Source: Phalacrocorax aristotelis
Lineage: Eukaryota > Chordata > Aves > Suliformes > Phalacrocoracidae
DNA length: 64,000 nucleotides
Direction of reading: 5' to 3'
Assembly: GCF_949628215.1 (NCBI RefSeq)
Contig: NC_134280.1
Location: 14,953,795 to 15,017,794, forward strand
This document shows, piece after piece, positions 50,445 through 63,700 of this stretch. The notes under the pieces were generated by a model. It ran no database searches. It was not told where the DNA came from and was given only the letters and a program-made list of their open reading frames with translations. How positions within the stretch are numbered: the stretch's first letter is position 1; each line of letters opens with the position of its first letter. The translations under genes and the position numbers were made by a program.

Positions 50445-53400
50445 ATCTGTAGCATCTAGAGCTGAACTGTTTCAGAGGTAATTAAAGTTAAGAGAAACAA
50501 AGAATTAGAAGACGATTGCTGGTGGAGGTGAAACAAATACACGGGGCATGTAAGTAAGTGCAATTTCATGTAGTTTTGTATTGATTCTCCATACAGTTTG
50601 GCAGACAGACCTGTAATATAATTATCTCAGTTTACACTCTTTTTGTGGTGTGCCCCAACGGTCATTCCAAGAATTGAAGATGGTTGGAGGGAGTTTGGAA
50701 AGCACCTGCCCAACATATGAACATATGTTGCATTGACTTAAGTGGAACTGTGTTCCTGAGTCTCTTATGTGCTCCTAAAATTTAATATATTATGGTAATT
50801 TATTATATCACCTGAAGTTACCAGAAGTGCCAAAGGCTCTAAAGTCACCTGTACATTAATCATTGAACTAGTCTATTAGTCCTCCCATCCCCACTGTGTT
50901 AACTCATGTGTTCCTGAATCTCTCATAAGAGTCTTTGTCATCTCACTATAGGAATTATTTTACTCAATGGCTTTTCTCCACAAAGCCCATCATCAGTCTC
51001 ACCACCATGCTGCCTCTAGCTCCTGTGGCTGCCTGATGTCTGCCTCAGTTATTTTCATCAAAGTGGTTTACTTTTGTAAATTTAATCTTTCCTTTTTTAT
51101 TGTGTTGAAATGGTAATTCCCAAAGTCTCAAATGTCTTTTTGATCACATTCCAGGCCTTCTGGTCATCTTAATCCTCTTTATCTTCTCAATTGTTTTTGA
51201 CAGTGCCTCCATAGAGATATGTTTTCAAGTCTTTTGAGATTCTTCCAATCTCTCAATGTGCCCCCCATAGTAAGAGTTCTCCCACTCACTCAAACTTGTT
51301 CAGTTGCCATTTTCATGGAAATGATTCCGATCTCTTTTCACTTCTAGCCTGTCTGCAGCCATACCTCCTTTCTTTCACATTGCAGGTTGGTCCCTGTCAT
51401 ATGGCTCAGGATCAAACAAAAGTACCAAGCCCCAATTTTTCCTGCAAACCTCCTTTCACTGTCCATGACCTCAAAGATTTAATGTTTTTGGCCAGTTCCT
51501 ACTTCAGTTTTCCCATGACCAAATCTTAGATCAAAGAGTATGTGCATGTGCATGTGTGTGTGCACTTGAGCTTTCTCTACATGGGTGAGAACTAGATGAC
51601 AATTTCTGTGAAGCAACCGAAATACTGTTTTTCTGCAGTTGTTTTCAGATACTGATTTACCAACTCTGGAAAATACAAGAGAAAAATTCAGAAGGGAGAG
51701 ACAGATCAACAACTCAGGGGAGAAGAACTGATTACATAAACAATTTAGACTTTTCTCTTTCCTTTGATTTTTGCAAGCTTATTTTTACCTGTGTTTTATT
51801 ACAAAAGCCTTTCCCATTACTTGGCTGTTTGTATAGCTTAGATTCAATATATGAAATCTGCAGCCTCTCTTCATAGATAACATCATTGACAGCTCAATAT
51901 ATTTTTCCCCTTTGGTGGAAAAATGAAATGAGGCAAACTTTGGAGTTAATGAAGAAACACAATGGATATTGAACAATGAACCGCTTTTATAAATTAAAAG
52001 TTTTTCTTGCAGGAAGGAGAATGGCGTACACACAATTCTTGACTCATTTTAAATGGTCATAGGACTTTCTTGAGAACTCCCATAAGATGTTATTCAAAGC
52101 CTCAGTAGCAGTGATTTAATGTGCTTTTATGAAGTCAGGCTGCCTATGCTGAGGCAGTGAAGCCTGATCTGATCACTATAGTTTACTGTTACAGTAAGAA
52201 AAGAGTATTTTTATATATACGTGATTTTCCAGCCATAGAATAACACCAGGTTATCTGTGCTTGAAGAATTACAGTGACCTTCGGGTCAATGGGATCAGTA
52301 GGAAGTCACAATGGCAGGATGATTATGTTATCTCTAAATTGTTTTTCATAGATGAGCATCATTTGGCTGCACGTCTACTAGAAAAGATAAACCCACAAAG
52401 CTGCTACCAAGCCTCTCAGTCATTGCTGGTGTGGAAAATAGTAGGCCAATGCTTGCTGAGCAATTTTTAAGACTTGGCTTTGATCCCAACATAAGTTCTC
52501 TCTGCTACATTGCACATCTCCAGTTTAAGATCAAGTCTGTTTTATTTTCATTTTTCCCTTTCGACTTATGCTATGTTGCTGCTCAGCCCTCATGACCTTT
52601 GACAGGTGAGCACCACAAGACTCAGTGCAGTGTCTGTGACAGCTTTTGGAGGACATTCTAAGGGGACATGAACTGAGATGCTGATGACATCCTTTTCCAA
52701 TGCATTTACTGCAGCCTTCCGGGATCTGGGCTTTTGGCAAAACTTGGACTAACTTCAGTATAGTTGTGATTTCCTCCAGGGGTTCTATGGAGTTTGGAAA
52801 AATCCTCAGAGAAGAATAATTATCTCATGGAAATACTGAAATGATTGTCTTTGGGTATAAGAAATGCTTTAAAGACAGGACATAAACTGCCATCTCCATT
52901 CCCAACCCCAGGTGACTACTCTCAGACAGGTAAAATGAACTAGAGTTTTGAGGTCACGCTGAGTTCATTACTTGAGCCTTGGTCAGGGGCTACAGTCAAA
53001 AAGCTCTTCTCTTTTTGCCCCTTGGATCTACATTTTTTGCACAAAGCCACGGCCACAGTAATTACTGCAGATGTAGTCCTGAAACTGAATATTTTTGATG
53101 CTCTCAGCCTCACTCATTGCTAAAGAAAAAATTCAAGCAGCACATAGCTCTGCAACCCTTCCTCTAGACTATAGGTAAAGGCTAACCTGCCTTTGCACCA
53201 AGACAATTTTCTACTCCCTAGCCAGTGAATCCTCAACATTAAATGGCTTTGCACTGACAGCGCCCTGTAAAAGGAAGACATTGCAGAAAGCAATCAGTCC
53301 CAAAGTATACTAAGAATTGGTGTCACAAACTGCCACAGGAAGACCTTCATGATGTTAAACAAATACTGTTTTTCTGAAAAGTAAAACCAAACAACGCTGT

Positions 53401-55834
53401 AATGCTATAACTTATTGAGCATACATGCCATCATGTTATTTATTAACACGTGTCCTGTTATACAGCATGGTGCAGCATTAACCAGGACACCTCTGACACT
53501 TCTAGTGTCCTGCATAATAGTCTTAAGATTGTGGCCCTGGTGAAGTGTCTTTTGTTGGATGTTTATTCATGCCTAATACCATCCTTAGATGTAACATCCC
53601 TTCCCGAGCACTGGCAGCAGCATTAACCAGGGCTGAATGAAACGGGCTCAGAAAGTGCCCAAGTTTTTGGGATGCTTTTTGGACCCTCCCAGTCCCAAAT
53701 GGATTGAGAAGTCCCTTGGGCACTTATTCTACTGTCTCCTGATGTTGGGCTCAGTGTAAATGTGACCTAACCAGCCATTTCTGCTTGTTTCCCTGCATGG
53801 ATCTGCAAAATAAGTGCATAGATATTTTTGTTAGTAAACCTTATGTTTAGAAGTACTGAGGGCACACTGTTGTCATGGATCTATCAGTTCAATTTAACCA
53901 CTCATTGAGCAGAGATTATATTTTCTAGAAAAGGTACAGGCAGAAGCAGGTGGTTAATCTGCATGTGAAGTGGCTCAAATTGTTGGCTGTTTCCACTCCT
54001 TGCTTCTAGGACTCAGGAATTTAGAAAAAGAACACTGACACTGAAAACCTTATGACTGTAAAGAGCCTGGGGCTTTGTGCCTGCATTTTAACTTTGCAAT
54101 AGGCAGAATTTTAGAGGAAATTGCTAAGGGCTATTGGCCATGTAAGTATGGAGAGAGAGAAAAAGCAAGAAAGTGAGAAAAAGTGCAGTCAACCATGTAT
54201 CCTTCCCCAACAGGAGAATTTTTGGGTCAATTTCTGAAGCAAAAGCTAAACTCTAAAAGTACTCTAGTTATTCTTAAGTGACCCAGTACAGTGAGTGGCC
54301 CTCCCAGAAGCATCTAGCTTTGCTAATTCAGTCAAAATCTACACAGATAGGAGTTTCTCTATTGATTCAAGATACTTTTTCTTTTAAGACTTTCAGCCAT
54401 TTTCACCTTTATGTTTTCTTATTTTCTGCTTGTGGTTTTAATCTGAAAGGTCAGTCCTGTGAGAGGATGCTTAATTGAGAATAGCATTGAGATAATGAAA
54501 GAGGCCATTTGTCACATGTCTTGTCGCATGCTTGCTGCTTCCCTTGACGTGCTTTCCTAGGGAGGAGACAGGCTGCCCTTCTTTCATGTTATTCCAGCTC
54601 TGCTCATGCTACAAATGACAGGCCCGTTTTACATTGTAGAAGAAGCAGAACAACCCCTTGATGTTGCTTGAAGTCATGCCCAAGCCTGAGCAGTGCATCA
54701 CACTGAGAGTTGCTTGTGTGCAGGGGCTTGCAGCAGTAGTTCTGTCACAGCTGGCAATGGCACTGTGGGGTGAGTTAATAAAACCTAGATACCTCTGGCT
54801 TTGATATCCCCCAGATATTCTGTTTCCTCCCCAAAACTGTAGATTGCCCTGATAGTGGAATCTAAATGCAGTTGCTTTTCATGACACCAGATGAAGGAGT
54901 ATTGTTGGGTGGCAAAATAAGTGCAGGACAGAGGAAGGTCAAAGAAAAGCTTTGCATTGCATTATTTACATCAGTGCTGGGAAAAAAGCCTTGTGGGCTG
55001 AGAAGGGGTAAGTGGAGATTAAAGGTGTGCATTAAAGCTTCTTGAAATCAATGAGTAGGATTCCATTGACTCCTGTGAGCTCCAGATCAGATTTGAACAA
55101 CCATCACATAGCCACTTCGCTCATGTGGATTCTCCTTCTCTTTTTAAAAAACCCCACAGTATCGTATACAGCAGTTCTGGAAGAAGTATCAGAGATTTTA
55201 CAATTCTTCTCCACGCTTACTTCCCTTATAGTGGTTTTTTTTATTTCTCCTCTTGCTTATTGATTTTTCTCATTGTGTCCAAACGAATACGGATTTCATC
55301 ACAAGGTTTTATCAGCTGGAAAAAATAACAGGCACCCAAAAAGGGAAAGATTTGTTTTGTGAAATAGTCTTCTAATTAAGTGTGTGATGGAACAGAAATA
55401 CACAGAGTTCTCTTGGGAACATATCATTATAGATACTGAAGACTTGAGTGTGGGTATCTTCATTTCCCTTTAGGATCCTTATAGCTTAACTGTGCACTAG
55501 CTGGTGCCAGTGTTGCTTAGCTGCAAACCCTCTCTTAGCTGGAAAGGTTCATACCAGAATTCGGGATGAGTGCAACACTGGGATACCAATAGGAAATGAG
55601 CTTGCTGGAGCTGCTGAACTTTTGGCAATAGACTAAATCAAATTCTCTTTCTACATGTGGGGTAGCAGGAAAAAAATCCAACACGAAGACCAGCCCCTTG
55701 CTGTTAGGCAGAACTTTTCATAGCAGAATTTTGAAGTCTTTTAGAAAGAAATCTGATTTTTCCACTGGGAAGCCAATGCAGAGAGCAATGATACAACTGA
55801 GCCTGAGTCCAGACAATGATCTGACTCAGTGGGT

Positions 55835-55895
55835 CTGAGATTATAACTCAGACCTCTCCAGTTTCAGGGCAGACACCTTAGGCCACTCTGCAGTG
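55835..55895 (+). repeat. possible MIR-like SINE tail
   Basis: GAGATTATAACTCAGACCTC, then CCAGTTTCAGGGCAGACACC, then TTAGGCCACTCTGC follow the order seen in MIR-like tails (gattcgaacccaggtctcc, then gcccta-accactaggc). The match is diverged and rests on block order rather than identity. Confidence 0.4.
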
Positions 55896-55963
55896 AAAAT
55901 GAAACAGTAGGCAGTGATCATGTGGAGACTGAGAAATTATTTCTGGGTGTCTCAGTATTACTC

Positions 55964-56018
55964 ATATGTATATGTATATGTGTGTGTATATAATATGTGT
56001 GTGTGTGTATAAAAAAAA
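55964..56018. repeat. TATG/GT microsatellite
   Basis: ATATGTATATG-type units pass into two GT arrays ending before an A8 run. The array mixes TATATG and GTGTGT phases and is probably polymorphic. Confidence 0.9.
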
Positions 56019-58137
56019 GCTATTACCTATGAGTAACACTGAACAAATAGTCTTCAGACATGTATTTTCCATTACGGCCATTCTCGGGCAGAATTGTCTC
56101 TATGTGAGCTGCCCTGCTGTGCTCGTGAAAGGTCCTGGGCCGCATCCTACTGAAGTCAGTAAGATTTTGGAATTGACCATGCCGGTGCCTGTCTGACTAA
56201 TTTAATTTAACACATGAGATACTTTCTGAAAAATCATAGGGAAACCACATTCCTTTCTCCCTTTACAGCCAGAGACTCTCAGTTGGTGTCTCCAATACAG
56301 AAAGAAGAAGCTAAGAGAAGGCACTCTATATAAATGCTCACAACGCATCTTGCCTTTTCCTGAATAGCTGAATATGGTAAAAGTAGCAGTAGTCAATGGC
56401 TTACTGCATCATAAACTAATTCTTGACACCTCCACTGACAGAACAAATGAAGATTAAGTTCCTTTGGAGAATCATGATTTTCATTAAATTTATGAACTTC
56501 AGGACCAATAAATTCTAATCTCTAATGTCTCTACATTATTCCAAAGCTTCTTGATGGGATAGAGCCCTTATAAGCAGGTGATGAAGTGATTACATTAGAT
56601 AAATTGGGAATAGGACAATGATCTCCTGCACACCAGCTATAGCAGGGCTCTTGTGGACTGGATTATCCTCTGGATGCACAAAAAGGGTCAGTAGCAGGTA
56701 AATTAAATGATAGACTGCCAGAGGAGTTAATAACTATAACTCCCAGCTCAGATGCACCGTCCTCTAAAGGAGCAGCCTGGTGCACTCATTAGTTACTTGA
56801 CTTCTTTCCAAAATCCCCAGCAGAGACAGCGTCACCACATGGTCAAACGAAGGGCAAAAGGGTGAGATGGGAGATTAGCGTAGCTCACTTTGGCAGTTGA
56901 ATTTCTCTGATAGGGAAAAAAAAAATTCTGAAAAAAAGAATATTTAACTGCAAGCCTCTGTGGTCTTTTAGAACTGAATCCATGCATTGCTGCCTGCAGC
57001 AGTTCAGGAAGCCCCTACATCTCCTAAAAAGCATGATGTGGGCAGCTCCCTGGGCAGAGACTGTCTCAGGATGGGACTATAGAAGGCTGTTTGCAAAGCT
57101 TCCCTGGAAACTTAGGACAAAGGATGTGTAAATGAAAAGAAACAATCCATCGTTTTGCCGATCTGTAGATGCGAGCTAATTACTCATAGCAAACTTCTCG
57201 TTCTCTACAATCAGTTTCTATAAAAATGACTCCTGAAAGTCTGGCTTTTCTTATTTTTTTTTTTTTTTGCCTTGCTTTTACCTCAAGAAAAATAAAGGAT
57301 CATTTTACTTGCTTTTAGTGTGTATCCATTTATGCACTTAAACAGCTTTATCCTGCCTCCATTGAAGTTAATAAGAGACCTTATTTACAAACTAAAACTC
57401 TTGGACTGATAGCCATAACTTTTGATCATTTATTCTGTCCTTTTCCTGGACACTGTTCTTGCATGGTCTTTCCACAAAAAAAGTTATGCTTTTAAGGATC
57501 TTGCTCAAAACCCTTTGGACTAGCTGAGCAGAGACACATGCATTAAGCTCAGTTAAGCCCAGGTGACCGTAGAAGCAGTGACCACAGGCAAGGGGCAGGA
57601 TGAAGCTGTACAGACCACACTGCAAATGCAGAGAAATGACTCTGAAACCAGTGGTATGTGAAAGACTTGGAAATGGAGAGACGCTTTCTACTCCGGAGCC
57701 CTAGGTGGCTCTGTTAGAGAACAGAGTCCACAAATGATCTGAGGTGATAAAAAAGTTTCCATTAAAAAGCAGGTGGGGAAAACAACATATAACACAGGGA
57801 GAAAGTGTGATAGCAGTAAAGACAGCATCATATTATTCAGCAACCTGCCACATTTAGGGTATTAAGCTCCAAACACACTGTAAGCCTTGTCTTGAACACA
57901 GCAATACATTGAAGTAGTATGCCTGCTATTCGCAGGAATATGAGAGTCTTTCTGTTCCTTTTATACTTGCATAGCTTTTGAAGCAGCAAAGTAATGTGAA
58001 TTTGCTTGGGCATTGCTGATTCAGAAAGAAAAGCATTCTGTAACAAATAAGGGTTCCTGCAACACCTTGGATTTTCTCTAGTGGTGCCTCATTTAGTCAC
58101 TGCCCAAAACCACCTTCAATTGCTTCAAGAGGGAATT

Positions 58138-58330
58138 GCCTGCTGGATCAAAGCAGTGGTCCACCTAATCCTGTGGCCTGTCTGTAATGGTGACTGGCTG
58201 CTTCAGAGAAAAGAGGGAGGAAACTCTTCAATAGGCAGTTACAGGAATAGTTTCCCCAGGGAGCTGATAAGATCACAGCCAGAGCTTCTAGGACTGCTGG
58301 TGAGATGAAAATAAATACAATTAAAAAGAC
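58138..58330. repeat. old CR1-like interspersed repeat fragment
   Basis: 'gctggatcaaagcagtggtc' with 'cacctaatcctgtggcctgtc', 'tggctgcttcagag' and a following A/G-rich part resembles an amniote interspersed repeat that reads 'ggatcagaccagtggtccatctagcccagtatcctgtctc'. It is diverged. Both the family and the orientation are tentative. Confidence 0.45.
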
Positions 58331-58699
58331 ATCAGGATTATCAAGGTAAATGGAAGAACCGTAGCTTAGACATAGTGTGGGAGAGAGAATGTAGGAGGAA
58401 AGAACAATACTGGAGACACACGGGGAGAGATGTGCTACCAGGGGGCATTTTAGTAGTGTGAATACTCCTTTTAGCATTGTTATCAGGACAACAGATGGTA
58501 AACCATCAGCAGAACATGAAGAAATCAAGTACATTCACAGCTCAACTGAGGCTGTGTCTGTAGTAGTTTTCTGTTACCAAATACTGGAAATTAACAGTGC
58601 CAAAGCATACTGGTACCTATTTCTCTTCTCCCCTTTCTCCTTTGTCTGCGTAGATTGTTATTACATGTAAATTAATTTCACTCAGGTGAGTGTCACTAC

Positions 58700-60014
58700 C
58701 TAGAGATGGAGGGATCAAGGCCCTGCACTATGCTGGAATTACTGGAAAGGACCAGACAATAACCAAGCACATGAGTTTATCTTTGTAGATAAACAATACA
58801 CGATCATGCTTGACAAACCTGATAGCCTTCTACGACAAAGTAACCTGCTCGGCTGATGTGGGGTGAGTGGTGGAAATTGTCTACCTGGAGTTCTCCAAGG
58901 CTTTCAATATGTTTTCCCACAGCCTCCTCTTAGAGAAACTGGTGTGTTACAGTCTAGACAAGTGATCTGTGCGGTGGGTGGGGAACTGGCTGACAGGCCA
59001 CACCCAGAGGATGGTGGTAAATAGCTCCTTTTCCAGCTGGCCACCTGTCACAGGTGGGGTCCCCCAGGGATCAATATTGTGCCCAATGCTGTTTAATATC
59101 TTCATAAGTGATCTGGATGATGGGATCAAGTGTAGCCTGATGAAGTTTGCTGATGATACCAAACTGAGTGGGGAAGTGGACACTTCAGAAGTGAGAGACA
59201 TGGTGCAGGCAGACCTGGATAGACTGGAAGAGTGGGCTAACAAGAACCTTATGAAGTTCAACAAGGAGAAGTGTAAGGTCTTGCACCTGGGAAAACATAA
59301 TCCAGGAGTGCAGCACAGACTGGGAACTACCCAGCTGAGGAGCAGCTCTGTGGAAAGGGACCTGGGGGTCTTGGTGCTCAAAAAGTTCAATATGAGCAAA
59401 CAGTGTGCTGCTGCGGCCAAGAAGGCCAACAGGGTGCTGGGTTGCATCAAAAAGGGCATCACCAGCAGAGATAAAGGAGTCATTATCCCACTCTACTCAG
59501 TGCTTGTCAGGCAACACCTGGAATACTGTGTTCAGTTTTGGTCCCCACTATACAAAAGAGATGTAGGCAGGCTGCAAGGGGTCCAGAGGAGGGCCACAAA
59601 GATGGTCAAAGGACTGGGAGGCCTGCCAAATGAGGAAAGGCTGAGAGAATCGGGTTTGTTCATCCTTGAGAAAAGAAGGCTTAGGGGAGACCTTATCGTT
59701 GTGTTCCAGTATTTAAAAGGTGGCTAAAAGAAGGTGGAGACTCCCTTTTTACAAGGAGTTGCATGGAAAAGATGAGGGGTAATGGGTACAGTTAACTGCT
59801 GGGAAGATTCAGACTACACACAAAAGGACCGTTTTTCTCAATGAGAACAATCAGCCATTGCAATAATCTCCCCAGGGAAGTGGTGGATTCCCCAACATTG
59901 GACACTTCAGCTAGACAGGGAGCTGGGCCATCATGTCTAGACTATGCTTTTGCCAAGAAAGTTTGGACCAGGTGATCCTTGAGGTCCCTTCCAACCTGGT
60001 ATTCTAGGATTCTA
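58700..60014 (+). mobile_element. CR1 LINE, longest copy in window, degraded
   Basis: The upstream part (58700-58965) still reads like CR1 ORF2 at DNA level ('atcaaggccctgcactatgct', 'gacaaacctgatagccttc', 'gtctacctggagttctccaa'), but a TGA at 58963 replaces the tryptophan expected before VRW. From 58969 an open frame of 252 codons carries the reverse-transcriptase second half and downstream part: GGVPQGS (29-35), LFNIFISDLDDGIK (41-54), intact FADD (60-63), LDRLEEWANKNLMKFN, then [37 protein letters not shown] and [20 protein letters not shown]. It ends at a stop where active copies continue into a further C-terminal stretch. The 3' tail has 'gaccaggtgatccttgaggt', 'cccttccaac' and ends ATTCTAGGATTCTA. 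The 5' boundary is approximate. The apparent GTG start has no meaning; it is simply the first codon after the premature stop. Confidence 0.95.
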
Positions 60015-60525
60015 ACACAAATTAGGGAGACCTGCAAATGTCTGCATTTTGTTTGGATTGCTCCTGAGCCCATTATCTGTGACTAGCAAATGTTGAAGAC
60101 TGGGGCAATCTTAGTTTCTCTGAGAAGCTTGTGGACCAGGTCTTCAATTCACACGTGGCAGACGAGATCTCATGTGTCTTGCCCTATTGAGGACCATGGC
60201 AGTCTCTTTACATTTCTACCATGTTGGTGCACAACTGAAACATGATCCCCAAAAGAAGAATTTTTAATTTTTGAACCTGTAGATCAACATCAGTAGAATT
60301 TTTGGTAGCTCTTCCTATATAACATGAAAGTATAAGAATCTATAATTTATAAAACCCCTAAATAATACGGCATATAATTTTTAGGTCTATTATCTTTTTA
60401 TAATGGGAATGCCAAATCTACATGTTCTTTAAATTGGACTTGACAGGATTCATGTCTACATCTGAATTTAATTTTGTCTGTATTGTGAGGTACCCTGAAG
60501 CTATTTTGGCAGAAAACACTGTGCC
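60015..60525. other. non-coding stretch between two CR1 copies
   Basis: AT-rich sequence with no gene or named repeat. Confidence 0.5.
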
Positions 60526-60792
60526 CATAGAATGATAAGCTCATATGGCTGGAAGGCACCTCAAAGGTAATCTATTTCCTCTCTCTCCCAAAGCCAGCAC
60601 TTATACCTCTTGTGTTGCTACCAGCTGCCTCTTAAAACCTTCAGTAATGAGCACTCCCTGGCCTTCCCTGGGAAATCAACTCCAGGGCAGCACACTCCCT
60701 GCGTTTATAAACATTTCCCTAACATCTGAAATCCCACAGTGTGCCTATGCCTAATGGTTCTTCTTGGCTAGGTACCACTGAAGACACAGGGA
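60526..60792 (-). repeat. old CR1 LINE 3' fragment, reverse orientation
   Basis: CATAGAATGATAAGCTCATA, then 'tggctggaaggcacctcaaagg', are the decayed complement of the CR1 3' terminus. Further in, 'aaccttcagtaatgagcactccctggccttccctgggaaatcaactccagggca' keeps the spacing of the CR1 C-terminal coding region in reverse, as does 'tttccctaacatctgaaatc' before 'ggtaccactgaagaca'. It is more diverged than the other copies and has lost its reading frame, so it is older. Confidence 0.75.
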
Positions 60793-63700
60793 TGTACATG
60801 GAATTAGGCAGTCTGAAGATGGCTCTGTACTGCCAAAATTATCCTAATAAAATAGCTGATAAATTCAAAGAGATTAATGGACTTTTTAATGGTAATTTAC
60901 ATGCATAGAGACTGTACTGTCTGGACACAGAGGACGTAAGTCCAGATTCAATATCTTGTGAACTCTGGGAGCAGTTCAAATTACATCTGATATGACCACA
61001 TAACCATATTTAGAGAACTCTATACGGAGGTTAATATATGAACAGCTCTGGCTCAACACATACTTAAAATAAAGTACATTTTAAAGTGATTATTTGCCCT
61101 ACAATGAACATTTGCTTCAGGTAGACAAAAATGCCCTGAAATTCAGCCATTCTCTGTGTACATTCTCATTTTGCTGTTGCCATTCCATAATTTTCTTCAC
61201 TGGTTCTCAATGCTCCTACATAATCTGGTTTCCAAACGGTGTGGAAAATGTTGTACCCATACTTTCTTCTTGGCCTTTCAAGAAAGTGTGTTAGCATTTC
61301 TGGGAATTTTCTGTGCTACTGCTAGTGAAAAGTCAGATGTCCAGACCACAGCTGCAGTCCCAAGGAGCATCTCAGAAGCTGGCTTGGAGATGCAAGGCAT
61401 CTCCTTCAAGACATGGTCACTTACTGTTACTGGAGAGGGAAAACCAGCAAGAAGTGCATGGTTGCTTTGTGTCCTCCAGCCTTCAGAAACAACTCTTTAT
61501 ATATTCATTTCAGCCCAGCCCCATTTCTTCTTCTCCAAGACAGAATAGTTCACATGCATTTCAGGGTTATGCTACAAATTGAATTTGGGAAAGGTTTTTC
61601 AAACCACATAGCCACTACACTTCAAAAGTTTAACAAAAACATCCGAATATGTGGCTCTTCCTAATCTAAGGTTTTTGTGCTCTTTAAGTCAGTAATACTC
61701 AAACATACGATTAAATAAATGAAGGTCCCATCACATCCCCTTCTATTTTGTAAGCCCTGAATCTAACTGCCTCATTTCCGAATCTGACTGGGAACCTTTC
61801 AAACGCACCTACAGCAGTCACTGCATCATTTGTTGGCATTATTAAAAGAATCTTCTCAAAATAGAAAAGCAAGCAATGGGGCATCGTGTTTCATAGAAGT
61901 AATCTTTATCTCAGAGATTTTACAATCCAATTTCCTTCATGCATTCTCTGCTCCACTGGGGCCTTTTATGTGAGGCATTCACTAGAATAACAGTACATTT
62001 CCATTTGTATCTCTTTTGTTGCACATAAAAGCTCAATTAGTATTCCAATTCACTGTCAGCCTGTACCTATTTAATGAACTTTTATCCACTTCCATGTTCC
62101 TTAAGTTTAATTAACTAAAACGGAGCTAGTATCTTAGCATTTATTAAATGCTTTTGGAATTAAAATATTCTTTCCTTGAAAGTTTTCATCAAAAGTCAGT
62201 AAGCAAAATCTCTGAGTCTAGTCAGAACATTCTAGCACTTAATCGTTGCTTTGCAGTTTAGCGTAGAACGCAGTAAAGTATTATGCCATAGTTTTAAGTT
62301 GTCCTGAAACTGGATTTTAACTCATATAATATTTCCCTTGGAGTTGAACCCCAAGGAGAATTCCTTTCAAAGATCTCAACTATTTAACAGGAATGATAAC
62401 AGAAAAAATGATTCAGATAAATCAGTGGGGAATTTGTAGGAACCTCCTCCAAACGCAACGACTGAATCTTATTTCACTATTCTGCCTCTGAGTTCAGGAA
62501 ACAAGTTGAACATCCAAATATGTATTTATTACTCTCAGTCTATGCACAACTTTATGTTCAGCAAAGGGAAGTTTGTAAATTTTTCTGGAAGCGTCTTGTG
62601 AGAATGATTTCAGTGTGATGATGCTTTTCTGAACATATTGCTGAGGTCTCAGGATTTGTGTGATGCTTCAACCTACCATGGCCTTTTGCAAAGTTCAAGC
62701 TAGTACGGGGAGACCTCAGGTGAGACACTATTTCTCTGAAGGCTCCCTTCTGTCTGTCACAGTGCATTATTTTGACTGAAACTGGCTTCTACTTATTAGA
62801 TGAATGAGTTTATCTTTTACTTTGATCTTCCTTAAGGACCTCTTAGGACTGAACTCTGTGCCCACTGCTGGGCATTCACGACATTTGCCCTTAAGTGCCC
62901 CAGGCACTTTAAGTGCCTAGTCCAAGAAGTTAGTTTCCACTAGCTCCCTGTACAATCACTGTGTATAGAGGGATTCCTTCAGAGAGCTGTTCAAAGGAGC
63001 AGCCTAGGTTAGACACTGCAACCTCCCTCCTGGAGGAGGGAGCATCTCTCCATGGTTGGTACGCTTGGCCACCTAATTACAAAGGCAGACTCTGGGTCTA
63101 GGTAGGTAGTTTGCAGAGCTGCATGAAATGCTTTGTAACCCATAAAGATCAGGACAGGAATAAAAGGGCAGCTATCACAATTTCTTGTGAGGCATTGATA
63201 GAGGTGTTTGACCCTGGAACAGCTAACGATGAGAGAACGGGACTAACAGGAGCTGTGGAAAAGCACAGATGTTATGTTGACACTGTTATATGGCAATAAT
63301 TTTCCACTCTGCTTAGTATTTCCTCTTTGTCATCTTAGATCTGCAACACGAGCTGTCCCATGGCTTTCTGTTTTCTCTGCTTTAAAACCATTTCTTACAA
63401 TATAAGGCCATAAACAAATCTAAAATAGGATTTGAGCCACATGAATAAAGATATTTTTTGAATATGCGCCTGGATTTTTTATAATTTCTTTTGTTGCTCA
63501 CATACTTTATTATTTCCCTTTCTACAAAAAAAATAAAGGAAGGTAGTCATCAGAGATGCCCAGTCACTACTTTCATGGGGAAAGGAAATGGTGATATGTC
63601 TAGTGGATTCACTGTCTGGAACCTGTGGGATGTGCACTGGAAAGACAATTTGCTGCCTTCTGTGTGTGTCTGGTTCCTCCCCCCAGTGGTAGCTGCAGTT

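Larger units (their letters stand above)
50387..58699. other. long non-coding stretch, no gene seen
   Basis: Apart from the microsatellites at 50425 and 55964 and some old-repeat signatures (about 50728-50775, 55030-55095, 56125-56165, 57310-57385), this is unique-looking AT-leaning sequence. A T-rich run at 57249-57268 is followed by nothing exon-like. Open frames are short, overlapping and unrecognisable. Confidence 0.5.

Noticed and set aside
58947..59483. 178-codon frame on the - strand
   Set aside because: Antisense shadow of the CR1 reverse-transcriptase region on the + strand.
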